Program-made: the position numbers and the translations under genes
Shown: positions 34,518-44,471 of the stretch, one piece after another
Layout: each line of letters opens with the position of its first letter
Position numbering within the stretch: the first letter of the stretch is position 1
Notes under the pieces: model-generated
Databases searched by the model: none
Told to the model about the DNA's origin: nothing
The model's input: only the letters and a program-made list of their open reading frames with translations
Assembly: GCA_947652605.1 (NCBI GenBank)
Contig: OX393576.1
Location: forward strand, 11,248,575 to 11,312,574
DNA length: 64,000 bases
Direction: 5' to 3'
Origin: Elmis aenea
Lineage: Eukaryota; Arthropoda; Insecta; Coleoptera; Elmidae

Positions 34518-35340
34518 TCAAGAACCCAGGTCACACCCATAGATCGCTGTAGATCTTAGTATTGTTTTATACAAACGTAGCTTGGCGCTCCTAGATAACT
34601 GTTTTGATCTTATTAGGTTATTTAAAGCTCCTGCACTTTTGCTGGCTTTCAGAATTCCCATTATGTCATTTTCTTCTTCCATGGTGTTTCTAAGTAGTGT
34701 CCCTAAGTACACAAATTTATTTATCTCCTCAAATTCCCCTACCACTAGCTTGTCTTCTATTGTTTATTGCCCTATTCTCATTAGCTTGGTCTTATCTTCG
34801 TTTATCCTCAATCCCATTTTTTGTGCTGCTTCTGCCATTCTGCTTGTGATCTCTCCCAGTTCCTTCAAAGTTCTTGCCAGTAAAGCTACATTATACATAA
34901 CTTATGAGTTGGTGACTTTTGTTTAGTATTGTTTCCTCTCTGCTCAGTCTTCCGACTCTTATTATATTTTCCAGAACTGCGTTGAATATGAGGGTTGATA
35001 ATGGGTCTCCCTGTCTAAGCCCTGTTCCTATCTCAAATTCTTCCGTTGTTTCCCCCTTGATCTGAATCCTGCTTGATGTCCCATCCAATGTCATTTTGAG
35101 CAATCTGATGTTTGGATGGTATCTTGAACTCCTTCAGCATTTGGAGCATTCTGGGTCTATTTACCGAGTCATACGCTTTTCTGAAGTCTACGAACAGTAC
35201 TGCAAGTGGGATGTTGTGCTCATAACATGTTGTTGCTATTTCCTTCATTGTGAATATTTGGTCCGTGGTACTTCTTCCTTTTCTAAATCCTCCCTGGTAT
35301 TTTCCAATGAGTCAATGATTATTTCCATTCTCCAATGTTT
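34518..35340 (-). pseudogene. RTE-like reverse transcriptase fragment, third lineage
   Basis: The minus strand reads GKYQGGFRKGRSTTDQIFTM, LAVLFVDFRKAYDSVNR, then after a frameshift LDGTSSRIQIKGE, FEIGTGLRQGDPLST, and later FVYLGTLLRN and LYKTILRSTAIYGCDLGS. These are RT blocks QGGFR-GRST-DQI, FVDF-KAYDSV (catalytic Asp), G-RQGDPLS and the YLG region. The sequence coding for YADD should fall around 34740-34890 and is disrupted. The DPLS variant of the RQG block and FVDFRKAYD distinguish this lineage from the 17677 one. Truncated at both ends. Confidence 0.82.
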
Positions 35341-35344
35341 ATAT

Positions 35345-35832
35345 GTTTTAAAAATTGTATTCCTGAATTTGATACATTATTCTGTGACATAATTTTCTAT
35401 ATTTTGCACTTTTTGTGCAAAAAATGTTCTCCGCGTATAATCGAAAATTAGCTTAACATTTGGTTTTAAAAATTTTGTTTTTGTATGCCCTTTAATTTAT
35501 TTACTGAAATAAAATTACCCGGAAGAGGCAAAGTCAACTGTTTTAATCGACATTTTCTCAAATACGGTTAATATATGAGATTAGTGTGGTAGCAAAACAA
35601 GGTCCCTACGGCCGTTATAAATGACCAGGATTTAAGGATTTGTGAACGAAATGTATACATAAGTAGTTTAACCTAAATAAAGATATCAATAATATTCTTT
35701 AAATTTTATACAATAAAGATATAATAAGACCCAATAACAAAGTTAAACTCAAAAAAAAAACTTCTAACAGTATTTTCGAAAAAAATAAATAAATTACTTA
35801 CAAAGGATTTGTCTTAGGTACAAAAAAATCTT
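35345..35832. other. No gene recognised
   Basis: AT-rich spacer; nothing supportable. Confidence 0.4.
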
Positions 35833-35839
35833 TACAGTG

Positions 35840-35935
35840 AGCTCGCGTTATAAGCAACCCACGATATAAGCAACTCGCGTTATAAGCAACACTCGATATA
35901 AGCAACTATCGTATCAAAGTACACGATATAAGCAA
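35840..35935. repeat. Subterminal TATAAGCAAC repeats of the pogo-like element
   Basis: Five occurrences of (G/A)TATAAGCAAC lie within 95 bp, alternating CGTTATAAGCAAC and CGATATAAGCAAC. Two more lie near the other end (37555-37590), plus the inverted terminal one. They repeat the core of the terminal inverted repeat and are candidate transposase-binding sites (inference). Confidence 0.8.
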
Positions 35936-35999
35936 CTGTCAGTGTGACAGTTAAAAATACAAATATCTAAAATACTATTGCAGATATCACAATGAAATT

Positions 36000-36240
36000 T
36001 TGTATCTGAGCGTTATGGTATTTTTCGGATTCGATGGAAATATTAAGGTTGCAATGCGACTTCCGGTTCAACCGGAAACGGACTCAAACTTTGAAATTTT
36101 GAATAGAACATCTGTATATTTTTACATTTTTGAATTTGTCTTTAAATTTACTTTAATAAATGTAAAAGGTTATATGGGTCTAAAGTCAACAGTTTTCAAA
36201 ATATTTACATTTTTACGAAAATTTTGAGTGATATAGCACT
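36000..36240. repeat. F2-like arm module inside the pogo-like element
   Basis: ACTTCCGGTTCAACCGGAAA followed by TGTATATTTTTACATTTTT parallels ACTTCCGGTTTCACCGGAAA and CTGTATATTTTTACATTTTT in the arm of F2 (8070-8150). The plus-strand frame here is therefore repeat, not gene. Confidence 0.5.
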
Positions 36241-36357
36241 TTCAGTTTTTTTTTTTAACATTCAGGTTATTTAAAAGGGCAGCAAAATATCGTGTGAAAT
36301 CTAGATTAACAATAGATTTTTTAACAATCATTTTATTTTTAGGAGATTATTAATATA

Positions 36358-37095
36358 CAACGTCATTCAAAAAGTCTGCAACGAATGGAAAAGTTTTTTA
36401 TTATTTTTTTCTCAGAAAATTGTATTCTTGATAAAAGTTGGTGCATGGTCTAGAACTAATTTTAAGATGAAAAAAGTTCAATAAAAAATCATATGACACT
36501 AGATATTACTGATTTTTGAAATATTTTAAGAGATACAAAAAAAATTATGGACAGTTTTTAAAAATCCCAAAATAAGGCTATATTTAAATTTTGACGGTCA
36601 AATTTCAATTTTTATTTTTTAAGAAATTTTAACATTCAAAAAATCAAAAACCATTAAAATCTAGTGTCATATGACTTTTTATTAATTTTTTTTCATCTTA
36701 AAATTAGATTTAGACCATATAACAACTTCATTAGGAATAAAAGAAAAATCGATAATAAAAAACTTTTCCATTTGTTGCAGACTTTTTGAATGTTAAAATT
36801 TCTTAAAAAATAAAAATTTGAATTTGACCGTCAAAATTTAAATCGGGACTTATTTTTGGATTCTACATAACTTTTTTCTTATACATTTTTTTTGTAACTC
36901 TTAAACTAAGGGCTCTTTATACTTGCAAATATTTCAAAAATCGGTAAAATCTAGTGTTCTATGACTTTGATAAAAACTCTTTTTCCCCTTAAATTAATTT
37001 TAGACCATGCACCAACTTTTATCAAGAATAAATTTTTTTGAGAAATTAATAATAAAAAAAAATTCCATTTGTTGCAGACTTTTTGAATGACGCTG
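36358..37095. mobile_element. Foldback element F5, inserted in the pogo-like element
   Basis: The left end is CAACGTCATTCAAAAAGTCT then GCAACGAATGG; the right end is CCATTTGTTGCAGACTTTTT then GAATGACGCTG. Both are flanked by TA. Internally GTTGGTGCATGGTCTAGAAC pairs with GACCATGCACCAAC. A second, shorter pairing involves ATCTAGTGTCATATGA and CCATTTGTTGCAGACTTTTT at 36768, as if one arm had been duplicated inside. No coding capacity; the minus frame 36951-37316 runs from F5 into pogo sequence. Confidence 0.8.
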
Positions 37096-37129
37096 TATAA
37101 TAATGTAATAAACTCGTAGGTTAAATTAC

Positions 37130-37380
37130 TAAAACTTTTTGGCTTTATATAATTTACCAAAGACCATAAGTTCAATTTATGATTGTCGGTGGAATTAGCA
37201 CACGGTATAATAGTACCTAACTCGTTGCTTAGATATTTTTCTCCCGGGAATATTTTTCTTACGTGTATGAACAAGAGTTTTGTCCGGTAAACACTTGTAA
37301 AATAAAGCCGTTTCATCCGCTCTGTATACTTGCCATGAAATCACATCATATTTTTTTATTTGAGAGATGTACAAGTACAT
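37130..37380 (-). pseudogene. pogo/Tigger DDE transposase remnant
   Basis: The minus strand reads VYRADETALFYKCLPDKTLV then NIPGRKISKQRV, and after a frameshift CANSTDNHKLNLWSLV and YIKPKSFSNL. This matches the DDE_1 core of Tigger/jerky-type transposases: NADETGL-WK-LP-KTL, PG-K-SK-RVTVLLC-NA-G-HKLPL--IGK--KP--F. The first catalytic Asp (in the ADET motif) is present. The N-terminal CENP-B-like helix-turn-helix and the remaining catalytic residues are missing or cut off by the F5 insertion at 37095. Inactive. Confidence 0.8.
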
Positions 37381-37635
37381 AGATCACGACTAAAGGTACG
37401 TGGCACGCGCGTATTTCGTTTGACATAGGTACGTACAGATCACCATAGCAACGCGACCACGATTGCGTTGTTATGGTGTAAACTTTTATTTTTAGTTTTA
37501 CTACTAAAAACAAGATTTATTTATGTTAAAAATCGAATCGTTTCTATTTCTATCATATAAGCAACTTTCACGTTATAAGCAACTTTTAGATCGGAATTGG
37601 CCGCCGTTAGTTGCTTATAACGCGAGCTCACTGTA

Positions 37636-38879
37636 CTGATAACCGAGCTATCAAATAATTCGTCTTAAGTAGAACACTATGTAAATTTTTTTTTATATAA
37701 ATACAATAATGTGATGTTAAAGTAAGCAAAAATTATCGATATCTATCTGTAACATTTTGTTTTACCGAATTTGCCTTAATTGAACTAGTATATGGATCAT
37801 TTTTCAGTAGTATGGAATCGTACAAAAGCTGTATTTCTTTTGTAAACAAGTTAATTTCAAAAAATAAGTTCATGAATAACTCAAAACTATGTAACTGTAA
37901 ATGTGACTTGGATCTTTATTAATAATCAAAAAGGTGGCTGCTATCCTATGTGTTTCAAAATAAGATTGATCAAGATTGAAGCAAATAAAGAGCCTAATTA
38001 TTATTAAAACACAAAATTTTGGAAAGGAATATGATCTTTATAGCAACTTAAACATCAAAACAAAATTCCAGCGAAACTCTGACTCAAATAGACGCACACA
38101 TTTACTTCAAAAAAATATAACATGCCATTAGGTGGTCGTAGAATTTTTTAACGTATTGAAAGTATACATGTTTCCGGTGATGTCATTTCTTTGATATAAT
38201 TCAAAAATACTTTGGCGGCGTTATCGTCATGGATCGCGCGTTTATCGATTCGGTCACTGATTTATCACGCTTGATTTCAAAGAGGTTTCCTCTATAAAAA
38301 GGAGATTCTTATAGTATTTTTATTTGGATCAATCGACCCTTGTTGAATAATGTATGATTTACCTGGAGCACAAACATAGCACATTGTTCAGGTAGAAATG
38401 ATGAAGTGTAATGAAGACCAATAAATCTTGCTACGTCAGTTTTATATTTATTTATAATATAAAACTTAATGAAGAACGCGTATTATACAGTGGAAAAATG
38501 TTTGAAATGTGGAATACAAAAACGGATAATCTTGAACATAGTTGATTCATTCCCATAGATCGTTGGATGCAAAGAACATGACATTCATAACGGTAGGACG
38601 ATTTAGAAGTTTAGAAGAATATCCGGGTAGATTTATAGAATTGATTTCAAAAGTTAGTTTGAAGGGTAAATAGCTGATGGTCTGTAGTCGATATGAGCAA
38701 AGGGTAAATTTTAAAACATAAGTGGATTATTTGTTTAAAGGATGAAATATTTAAATAGGTAAATTTTATAAAACATTTAAAAGCATTGGCTACATACGAC
38801 TATGTTTAAATATCTCCGTTTAGTACTGATAGAAAAATGTTGTTGAGAAAAACATTGCAAATATTTTTTTGTGCAATCG
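37636..38879. other. No gene recognised
   Basis: AT-rich; nothing supportable on either strand. Confidence 0.4.
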
Positions 38880-39245
38880 TACTAGAAACAGCTGTTTGAC
38901 GGACGCGTTAGCAGCCATAAAGTGCTGCATTACTGGCGTTACCCTTAGCAACGGCCTAAAAAGTACTTTTCCGGCCGTTACCCTTAGCAACGGCCGAAAA
39001 AGTAACTTTTTCGGCCGCTATAGCGTACGAAAAAGTAAATTTGCATTAAAGCTAACAGCATACGCCGTCATCTGTCAGTGACAGAATATCACGTAGTTTC
39101 TAACCTATATTTTTGAAAAATAGTAAAAATTTAAATTGTTTTTAATTCGATCGCACAAAAAATGTAATATGCACCTCGGCCAAAACGTACTTTTTCGGCC
39201 TTGCAAACCAGACGCGGCCGAAAAAGTTACACTTTTTGGCCTTGA
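38880..39245. repeat. Cluster of GGCCGAAAAAGTA palindromes with two X-box-like sites
   Basis: CGTTACCCTTAGCAACGGCC occurs twice (38938 and 38977), each followed by (T/G)AAAAAGTA and then an inverted TACTTTTTCGGCC-like string. Further copies of the core lie at 39020, 39187-39203 and 39222-39241. GTTACC-CTT-AGCAAC fits two RFX half sites (RGYAAC) in inverted orientation with a 3-base spacer, which is the X-box arrangement (family knowledge). Whether this is a regulatory cluster or a decayed repeat with hairpin structure cannot be told here; the plus-strand 70-codon frame across it has no motif. Confidence 0.5.
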
Positions 39246-39249
39246 TACA

Positions 39250-41153
39250 TAAATAACTATTTCAAAATTTAAAAAAAAATCGCAGAAATTCAAGAGAGTT
39301 GATACAAACGGTATTTTATTAAGAGAAATAAACTCTAACATACTGAAATTTGAAAAAAATTGTTGGAGCCGTTTTCAAAAACAAATTTCAAAATTTATAA
39401 TTTTTTAAATAATTTCGTAATTTTAAATATTACCAAAAAAAGTTATTGTTTTTTTTTATACACTAATAACATAGACTACAATCCTACATAAACAGAATGT
39501 TTTTATCTATCACTGTTTTTCTGAATATGAAAATAGTCAAAACGGGTTTAGGGGACCTCAAAACGTGAGTGTATTGTATAGTATCCGTCGAAATCTGGAA
39601 TTCGAAAATTTTCGCGATCACAATACTTTCTTTATACTACGTATGGCGAAAGTAAAAACAGGGTTAAATTTGATAATAAATATTTTCTTTTGAAATGATG
39701 TATGGGTTGAAGCAGTTTGACATTTGGTTTCTAAACAAGATTAAAATAAAAAATCCTTGTTCGACAGGAATAAATTTTGTGAAAAAAATAAAAATAAAGC
39801 AGAGATAAAAGTTAATGGAAATTTTCATATGCTAAATGTACTCATTCAGTCTATCGTCCAATATTTAAAACTAATTCAAAAAGCAAGTAACGAATAACAA
39901 AAAGGATTACCATGAAGTATTTTGATAAATTTAAATAATATTATATTAGAATCTGTAGTGAATCAAAAGTAGGTACTAAAATTAAATTATAAGTGTTTTA
40001 AATTTTTAATATTATTTATAATAAGTTGAAATTTCGTGCAAAATAGTTGCAAATAAAACATTAGATATTTGTATCATCTAATGCTTTAACAACATTAAAT
40101 AACAAAATACTAAATGTTGTATTTATTAATAATTTAAAAAAATTAATATCTACTGTTCTTTTAAAACTCAACCTAAATTTGTTTTTTTTTCATAAAACTG
40201 CAGATTTACAGAGTATTTTCTTTAATGTTCACAGACCAAATATCAGAACTATAGCAATGCATATATTAATAAAAGGAGACAAAGCTAACTATGAGTTTGG
40301 TATAAATTTTGTACGATTTTATAAGGAACAAATCTCATTTGGCAACCACACCAGCTAGATTTTAACGACGTGTTTCCTTCCTAATTAAATTTATATTACC
40401 TAAAACACGTTTAAAACTACCTACAATTTAAAGCACACTGACAGTTACATCTCAATCTATTTCTAGAAGCTTCCAAACTATTTCTCTGAAGCTAATTGTG
40501 CCCCTACAAATATTCCGTCGAAATAAATTCGACTCGTATCTGAAACGCAGCAAATGTCCGGGTTTTTCGATCTCTAATCAGAGTATGATAAATCGCCGAC
40601 ACGACGAACGCATTATGTCGAGAGAATTTCACTAAGGCGGCCACGGAGAACAAAATTTTAAACCTAAAATTATCTTGATCGTCTATAAGCAGGAATTTAT
40701 TAAGTAACACTGCATTAATTATGATTTAAGTGTACCATTAGCGCCTAAGTAGCATTATCTCGACTTAATTAAACGCAGCTGGGTTATCGAAAGGCGTCCA
40801 TAGGTACCTACACATCGAACGAACGGATCGCGTTTTTTTATTATTTAAAGTGAGATTCGTACATTACTATGCTAAAATTTCTCGTTCTGCAGTGCAAAGG
40901 GAACCGATGTACCATAAATCTATGAAAATTGCTTAGATATGGCCAACGATAGCGATTTTCTCTGCATGTAGGCTTCCCTTTTTTAGGATGATTTTTATAA
41001 AGTCTCCATACAGGTCCATATCGAGGCTGGATTTAACGCTTTCTTATGATGCTTCCAATGCATTATGCGAATATAAAAAAAAATTATGTGAAAACTTGAA
41101 ACTTGTCACTTGAACATTAAATCGGCAAAAGGAATAAATATTTAATGTAGATA
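39250..41153. other. No gene recognised
   Basis: AT-rich except a mildly CpG-containing patch at 40510-40690 whose minus-strand frame (68 codons) has no recognised motif or splice context. Confidence 0.4.
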
Positions 41154-41155
41154 TA

Positions 41156-41803
41156 TAGAGTGTTTCGTAAAAAATGCGAAAAAAATCGGGAGGTGATTTT
41201 TTATCGAAAATTAAGGGGTCTTTAATATATTTTTTTTCCTTAGACGTCTCCTTTCGGAGTTACACCCCCCAAAGGGAAACGGCAAAATTAGGTTTTTATT
41301 TTATTTCTCAAATTGGAATAAATGTAGGAGAATGATATTTGGTACATAATTTATGCTTATTAAAAGGTTTCCCATAGTAATATTTTCAATCATCTCCCAC
41401 CTTTACAGGGGGCTGAAAAGTGCGCTCCTTTTGGTTTTTTAATCAGATCTTTTTGATGGGTTAAAATTTTGCAACTTTTTTCTGAAAGCTTGATTTATTT
41501 GGAAACTTTTTTTATTCTTTAAATTTTTTTCGTAAACCTACAGTTTTCAGACCCCTTTGAAGGTGGGAGATGATTGAAAATATTACTAGATATAAGAATT
41601 CTTTAATAAGTATAAAACATCTACCAAATATCGTTCTCCTACATTTATTCAAATTTGAGAAATAAAATAAAAACCCAATGTTAACGCTCCCCTTTAGGGG
41701 CGTTTTACTCCGAAGGAAAAAAAATTGTATATGAAAGACCCCCCTCAATTTTTGATAAGGAATCACCACCCGATTTTTTTTGCATTTTTTACGAAACACC
41801 CTG
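41156..41803. mobile_element. Foldback element F4, copy with short centre
   Basis: The left end TAGAGTGTTTCGTAAAAAAT and the right end ATTTTTTACGAAACACCCTG, with TA on both sides. Arm landmarks AATCGGGAGGTGATT, TTAGACGTCTCC, GTAGGAGAATGATATTTGGT and CATCTCCCACC match the other F4 copies. The central GTTTATGTTCAT segment of the 20674 copy is missing. The minus frame 41512-41799 is the right arm. Confidence 0.85.
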
Positions 41804-41805
41804 TA

Positions 41806-42276
41806 TACTGTACATAAAAGTTTAATTAAATCACGTATCTATTGTGAGGAATCTCTTGTGGAAATATTAAAGACCAGTATCAAGGCTCCAATTTTTTTAA
41901 TAACTAAACAGAAAAGCTAGTGACAAGGAGATTACTTAATTGTTACCAACTTCCAAATTCAAAGAAATTCGTTAACAATTCCCTTTTATACAAAAAGTTT
42001 TTTATCATTATGATGCAAAATTTTTTCTCAAAAAAAATCCAACATTTTACAATTTTAAATGACTGGGAAAACAGAAATTTATACAATATAAATTATGTTT
42101 TAAACCACTTAAAAACAGAAAGTACTCGACCCTTTAGTGCATACAGAGAAAGAAAAAGAAGAACTTACAATTAGACAAAAAGTTAGTATGTATTTTTTTA
42201 CCATTTCATAGAATTGTTTTCACTATTAAGTGTTATATAAGGTTTAAATTTAAAAATTTATAATTTATCGACACTA
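41806..42276. other. Spacer between two F4 copies
   Basis: No supportable gene; the plus frame 41920-42174 has no motif. Confidence 0.4.
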
Positions 42277-42278
42277 TA

Positions 42279-42785
42279 CAGGGTGTTTATGAAATATTGC
42301 AATTCTACCCAATATGAACATAAACAAACCATGGCAACCACCAAAATAAATCGTTTTATATTGGAATATTATTTGATGGTTCATGTTTACTCATTTTATT
42401 TTTTACTCAAAACGGTAGGTTTTACGAAAAAAACTAAGGAATAAAAAAAGTTTCTAAATAAACCAAGCTTTCAAACAAAATATTTTTCAATTGCAAAATT
42501 TTAACCCACCTACAAGTTCTGATGAAAAAACAACAGGGGTCGCACTTTTCGGCCCCCTGTGAAGGTGGGAGATGATTAAAAATATTACTATAGGAAACCT
42601 TTTAATAAGTATAAAACATCTATCAAATATCATTTTCCTACTAAAACCTAATTTTACCGCTCCCCTTTAGGGGGATGTAATTCTGAAAGGAGACGTCTTA
42701 GGAAAAAAATTGTATAAAAGACCCCCTTGATTTTTGATAAGGAATCACCGTTTAATTTTTTTTGCAATATTTATTAAACACCCTA
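42279..42785. mobile_element. Foldback element F4, left arm mostly deleted
   Basis: The left end CAGGGTGTTTATGAAATATT then GCAA jumps directly to the family's central segment (CCCAATATGAACATAAACAA, then CCATGGCAACC). The right arm is complete to AAACACCCT; TA flanks both sides. The deletion has a boundary at the short string ATATTGCAA. Confidence 0.85.
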
Positions 42786-42787
42786 TA

Positions 42788-44470
42788 TATTAGCTACGTT
42801 TGATGTCAAGTATGGAGTGTAAAAGTTTTTTTTTCGAAAGATTACACCTTCTGATTTTTACCTAAAATGTACCTACACCTTATAGTTTATTAATTATACT
42901 TTAAACTACTTTATCATGATACAGTTACGCAATGCATGTATACTTCAGTTCAAATTATCTACAAGATGATATACCGATTTGTTGAGATTTGACAGGTTGC
43001 TCATTATTTATTATAGATGTGACACGCACCAAGCTTAAGAAATTCGATTTTTCTATTCTTCTAAAAACATTATAAAGTATAAAAAACAGATGTTCTGGAT
43101 TTTCAAGTATTTGTTACTTACAATTAGAACAAAACAAATAGTGTACATTTTTATGTAATATAAATAGGTTGAATTAAAAATGAATTATATTTTTCATGAA
43201 GTATGTCTTTTAGAAACGTTAGTTAAGAAGGTACGGAATTTTCGAAGCTGAACTAGCAGTTGTAACACTTCATAAGGGAGTAAAGTAATTTTTAATAAAA
43301 CCTACATAAACAAATCACTCAATGACATTTAAAATTGAGTGTAAATTTTAATTTCTTGTCCTTGTAAGAATCATTCTTGGATATAAATTACCCTCAGCCT
43401 TCAAGCTTTTTCTGGTAAAAATAATAAATTACATTGCAAACAAACAAGTCTGTATTAAGCTATACTCCACCATATTGCTAATTTTTGATTGGTGCATTGA
43501 CACAGGAGCCATAACAACGAACGGCTGTTTTCATGATTTTCAGGACAATAAAAAACTAATATCTTAGTGGCTTTTCCATTAACACTGTGCATGGATTTCT
43601 TACGCAAGCGAATGGGTCAGCTCCAAATACACCATTAGTTTCTTTATAACCTATTACAATCTCTTTGTTCACACTTTAACAGATTGAACAACGGATTTTA
43701 TAGTCTGGGTAGATGTAAGATATGCATTAATATGAGCGGTGGTGCTAGGTATCGAACCAAAAACAATGTTTTAGTAAAATAAAAGCAGGATGATATAGCA
43801 ATTTTAATAGAAGCTTCTCAGACAGTCAAAGCCGAGAATATGCACTATTGGTTAATTTAAAAAAAAAACCTAGCCACACATGCAGAACTAGCGAGATTTA
43901 GAAAACACGTAATGCCTTGTACATCAGTGTTTAAAGTATCGTTGGTATAAAACTTAGTAATTCTGAAACAGTTCTGTTTGGTCAATCACATCGAAATATG
44001 ATGGTTCAAGAAAAAGAAATCATACTTTTCGTCGATCGCTCTGGTTTATTTTTAGCCACGAATTCATAATCGAAATCGAGTAATTTGTTTCGAGCAAGTG
44101 CTGAAATTTGCAACTACAGTAATCCCTATTTATTTACATGCCCTACTCTGTTCTTATTCACGAAAATAAATCGCGATTTCCAAATTTAAAACATAAGTAA
44201 AATTTATTGTTTGTTAAGTGCAACCAGTTTAATACCGGACCTTGCATTACCCAAACCTCTTAAATCATGTAATCAACCTCATAAAGCAAGATGACGATTA
44301 AGGACGCGCCATTATTATATTATTTATGTCGTACAAGAAAACGCAACGACTTTAAGGCCATGATTTGTAAATCCAAAATTATCTGACCTAAATGACACAC
44401 TTTATTATGTCGCCAGAACAGATTATATCAAAATAATGTACAAGGATGGGATGAATATTATTTGATCACC
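42788..44470. other. No gene recognised
   Basis: AT-rich; nothing supportable. Confidence 0.4.
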
Positions 44471-44471
44471 G

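Larger units (their letters stand above)
35835..37633 (-). mobile_element. pogo/Tigger-like element with nested insertions
   Basis: The termini are CAGTGAGCTCGCGTTATAAG at the left and CTTATAACGCGAGCTCACTG at the right, exact complements over 20 bases, flanked by TA (35833-35834 and 37634-37635). CAGT-starting ends, the TA target and the DDE remnant on the minus strand point to the pogo group of Tc1/mariner. The body is broken by foldback F5 (36358-37095) and apparently by a piece of F2-like sequence (about 36000-36240). Without those insertions about 800 bp remain, so it is also internally deleted. Confidence 0.85.

Noticed and set aside
34582..35392. Plus-strand frames of 114 and 98 codons
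   Set aside because: Antisense shadows of the minus-strand RTE fragment, in which RT motifs are clear.
35840..35935. CRISPR-like spacing of TATAAGCAAC
   Set aside because: The unit is 10 bases with short irregular spacers, and it is part of a transposon terminus in a eukaryotic genome.
36951..37316. 121-codon minus frame
   Set aside because: It is a chimera: the first part is pogo transposase remnant and the rest is the inserted F5 foldback.
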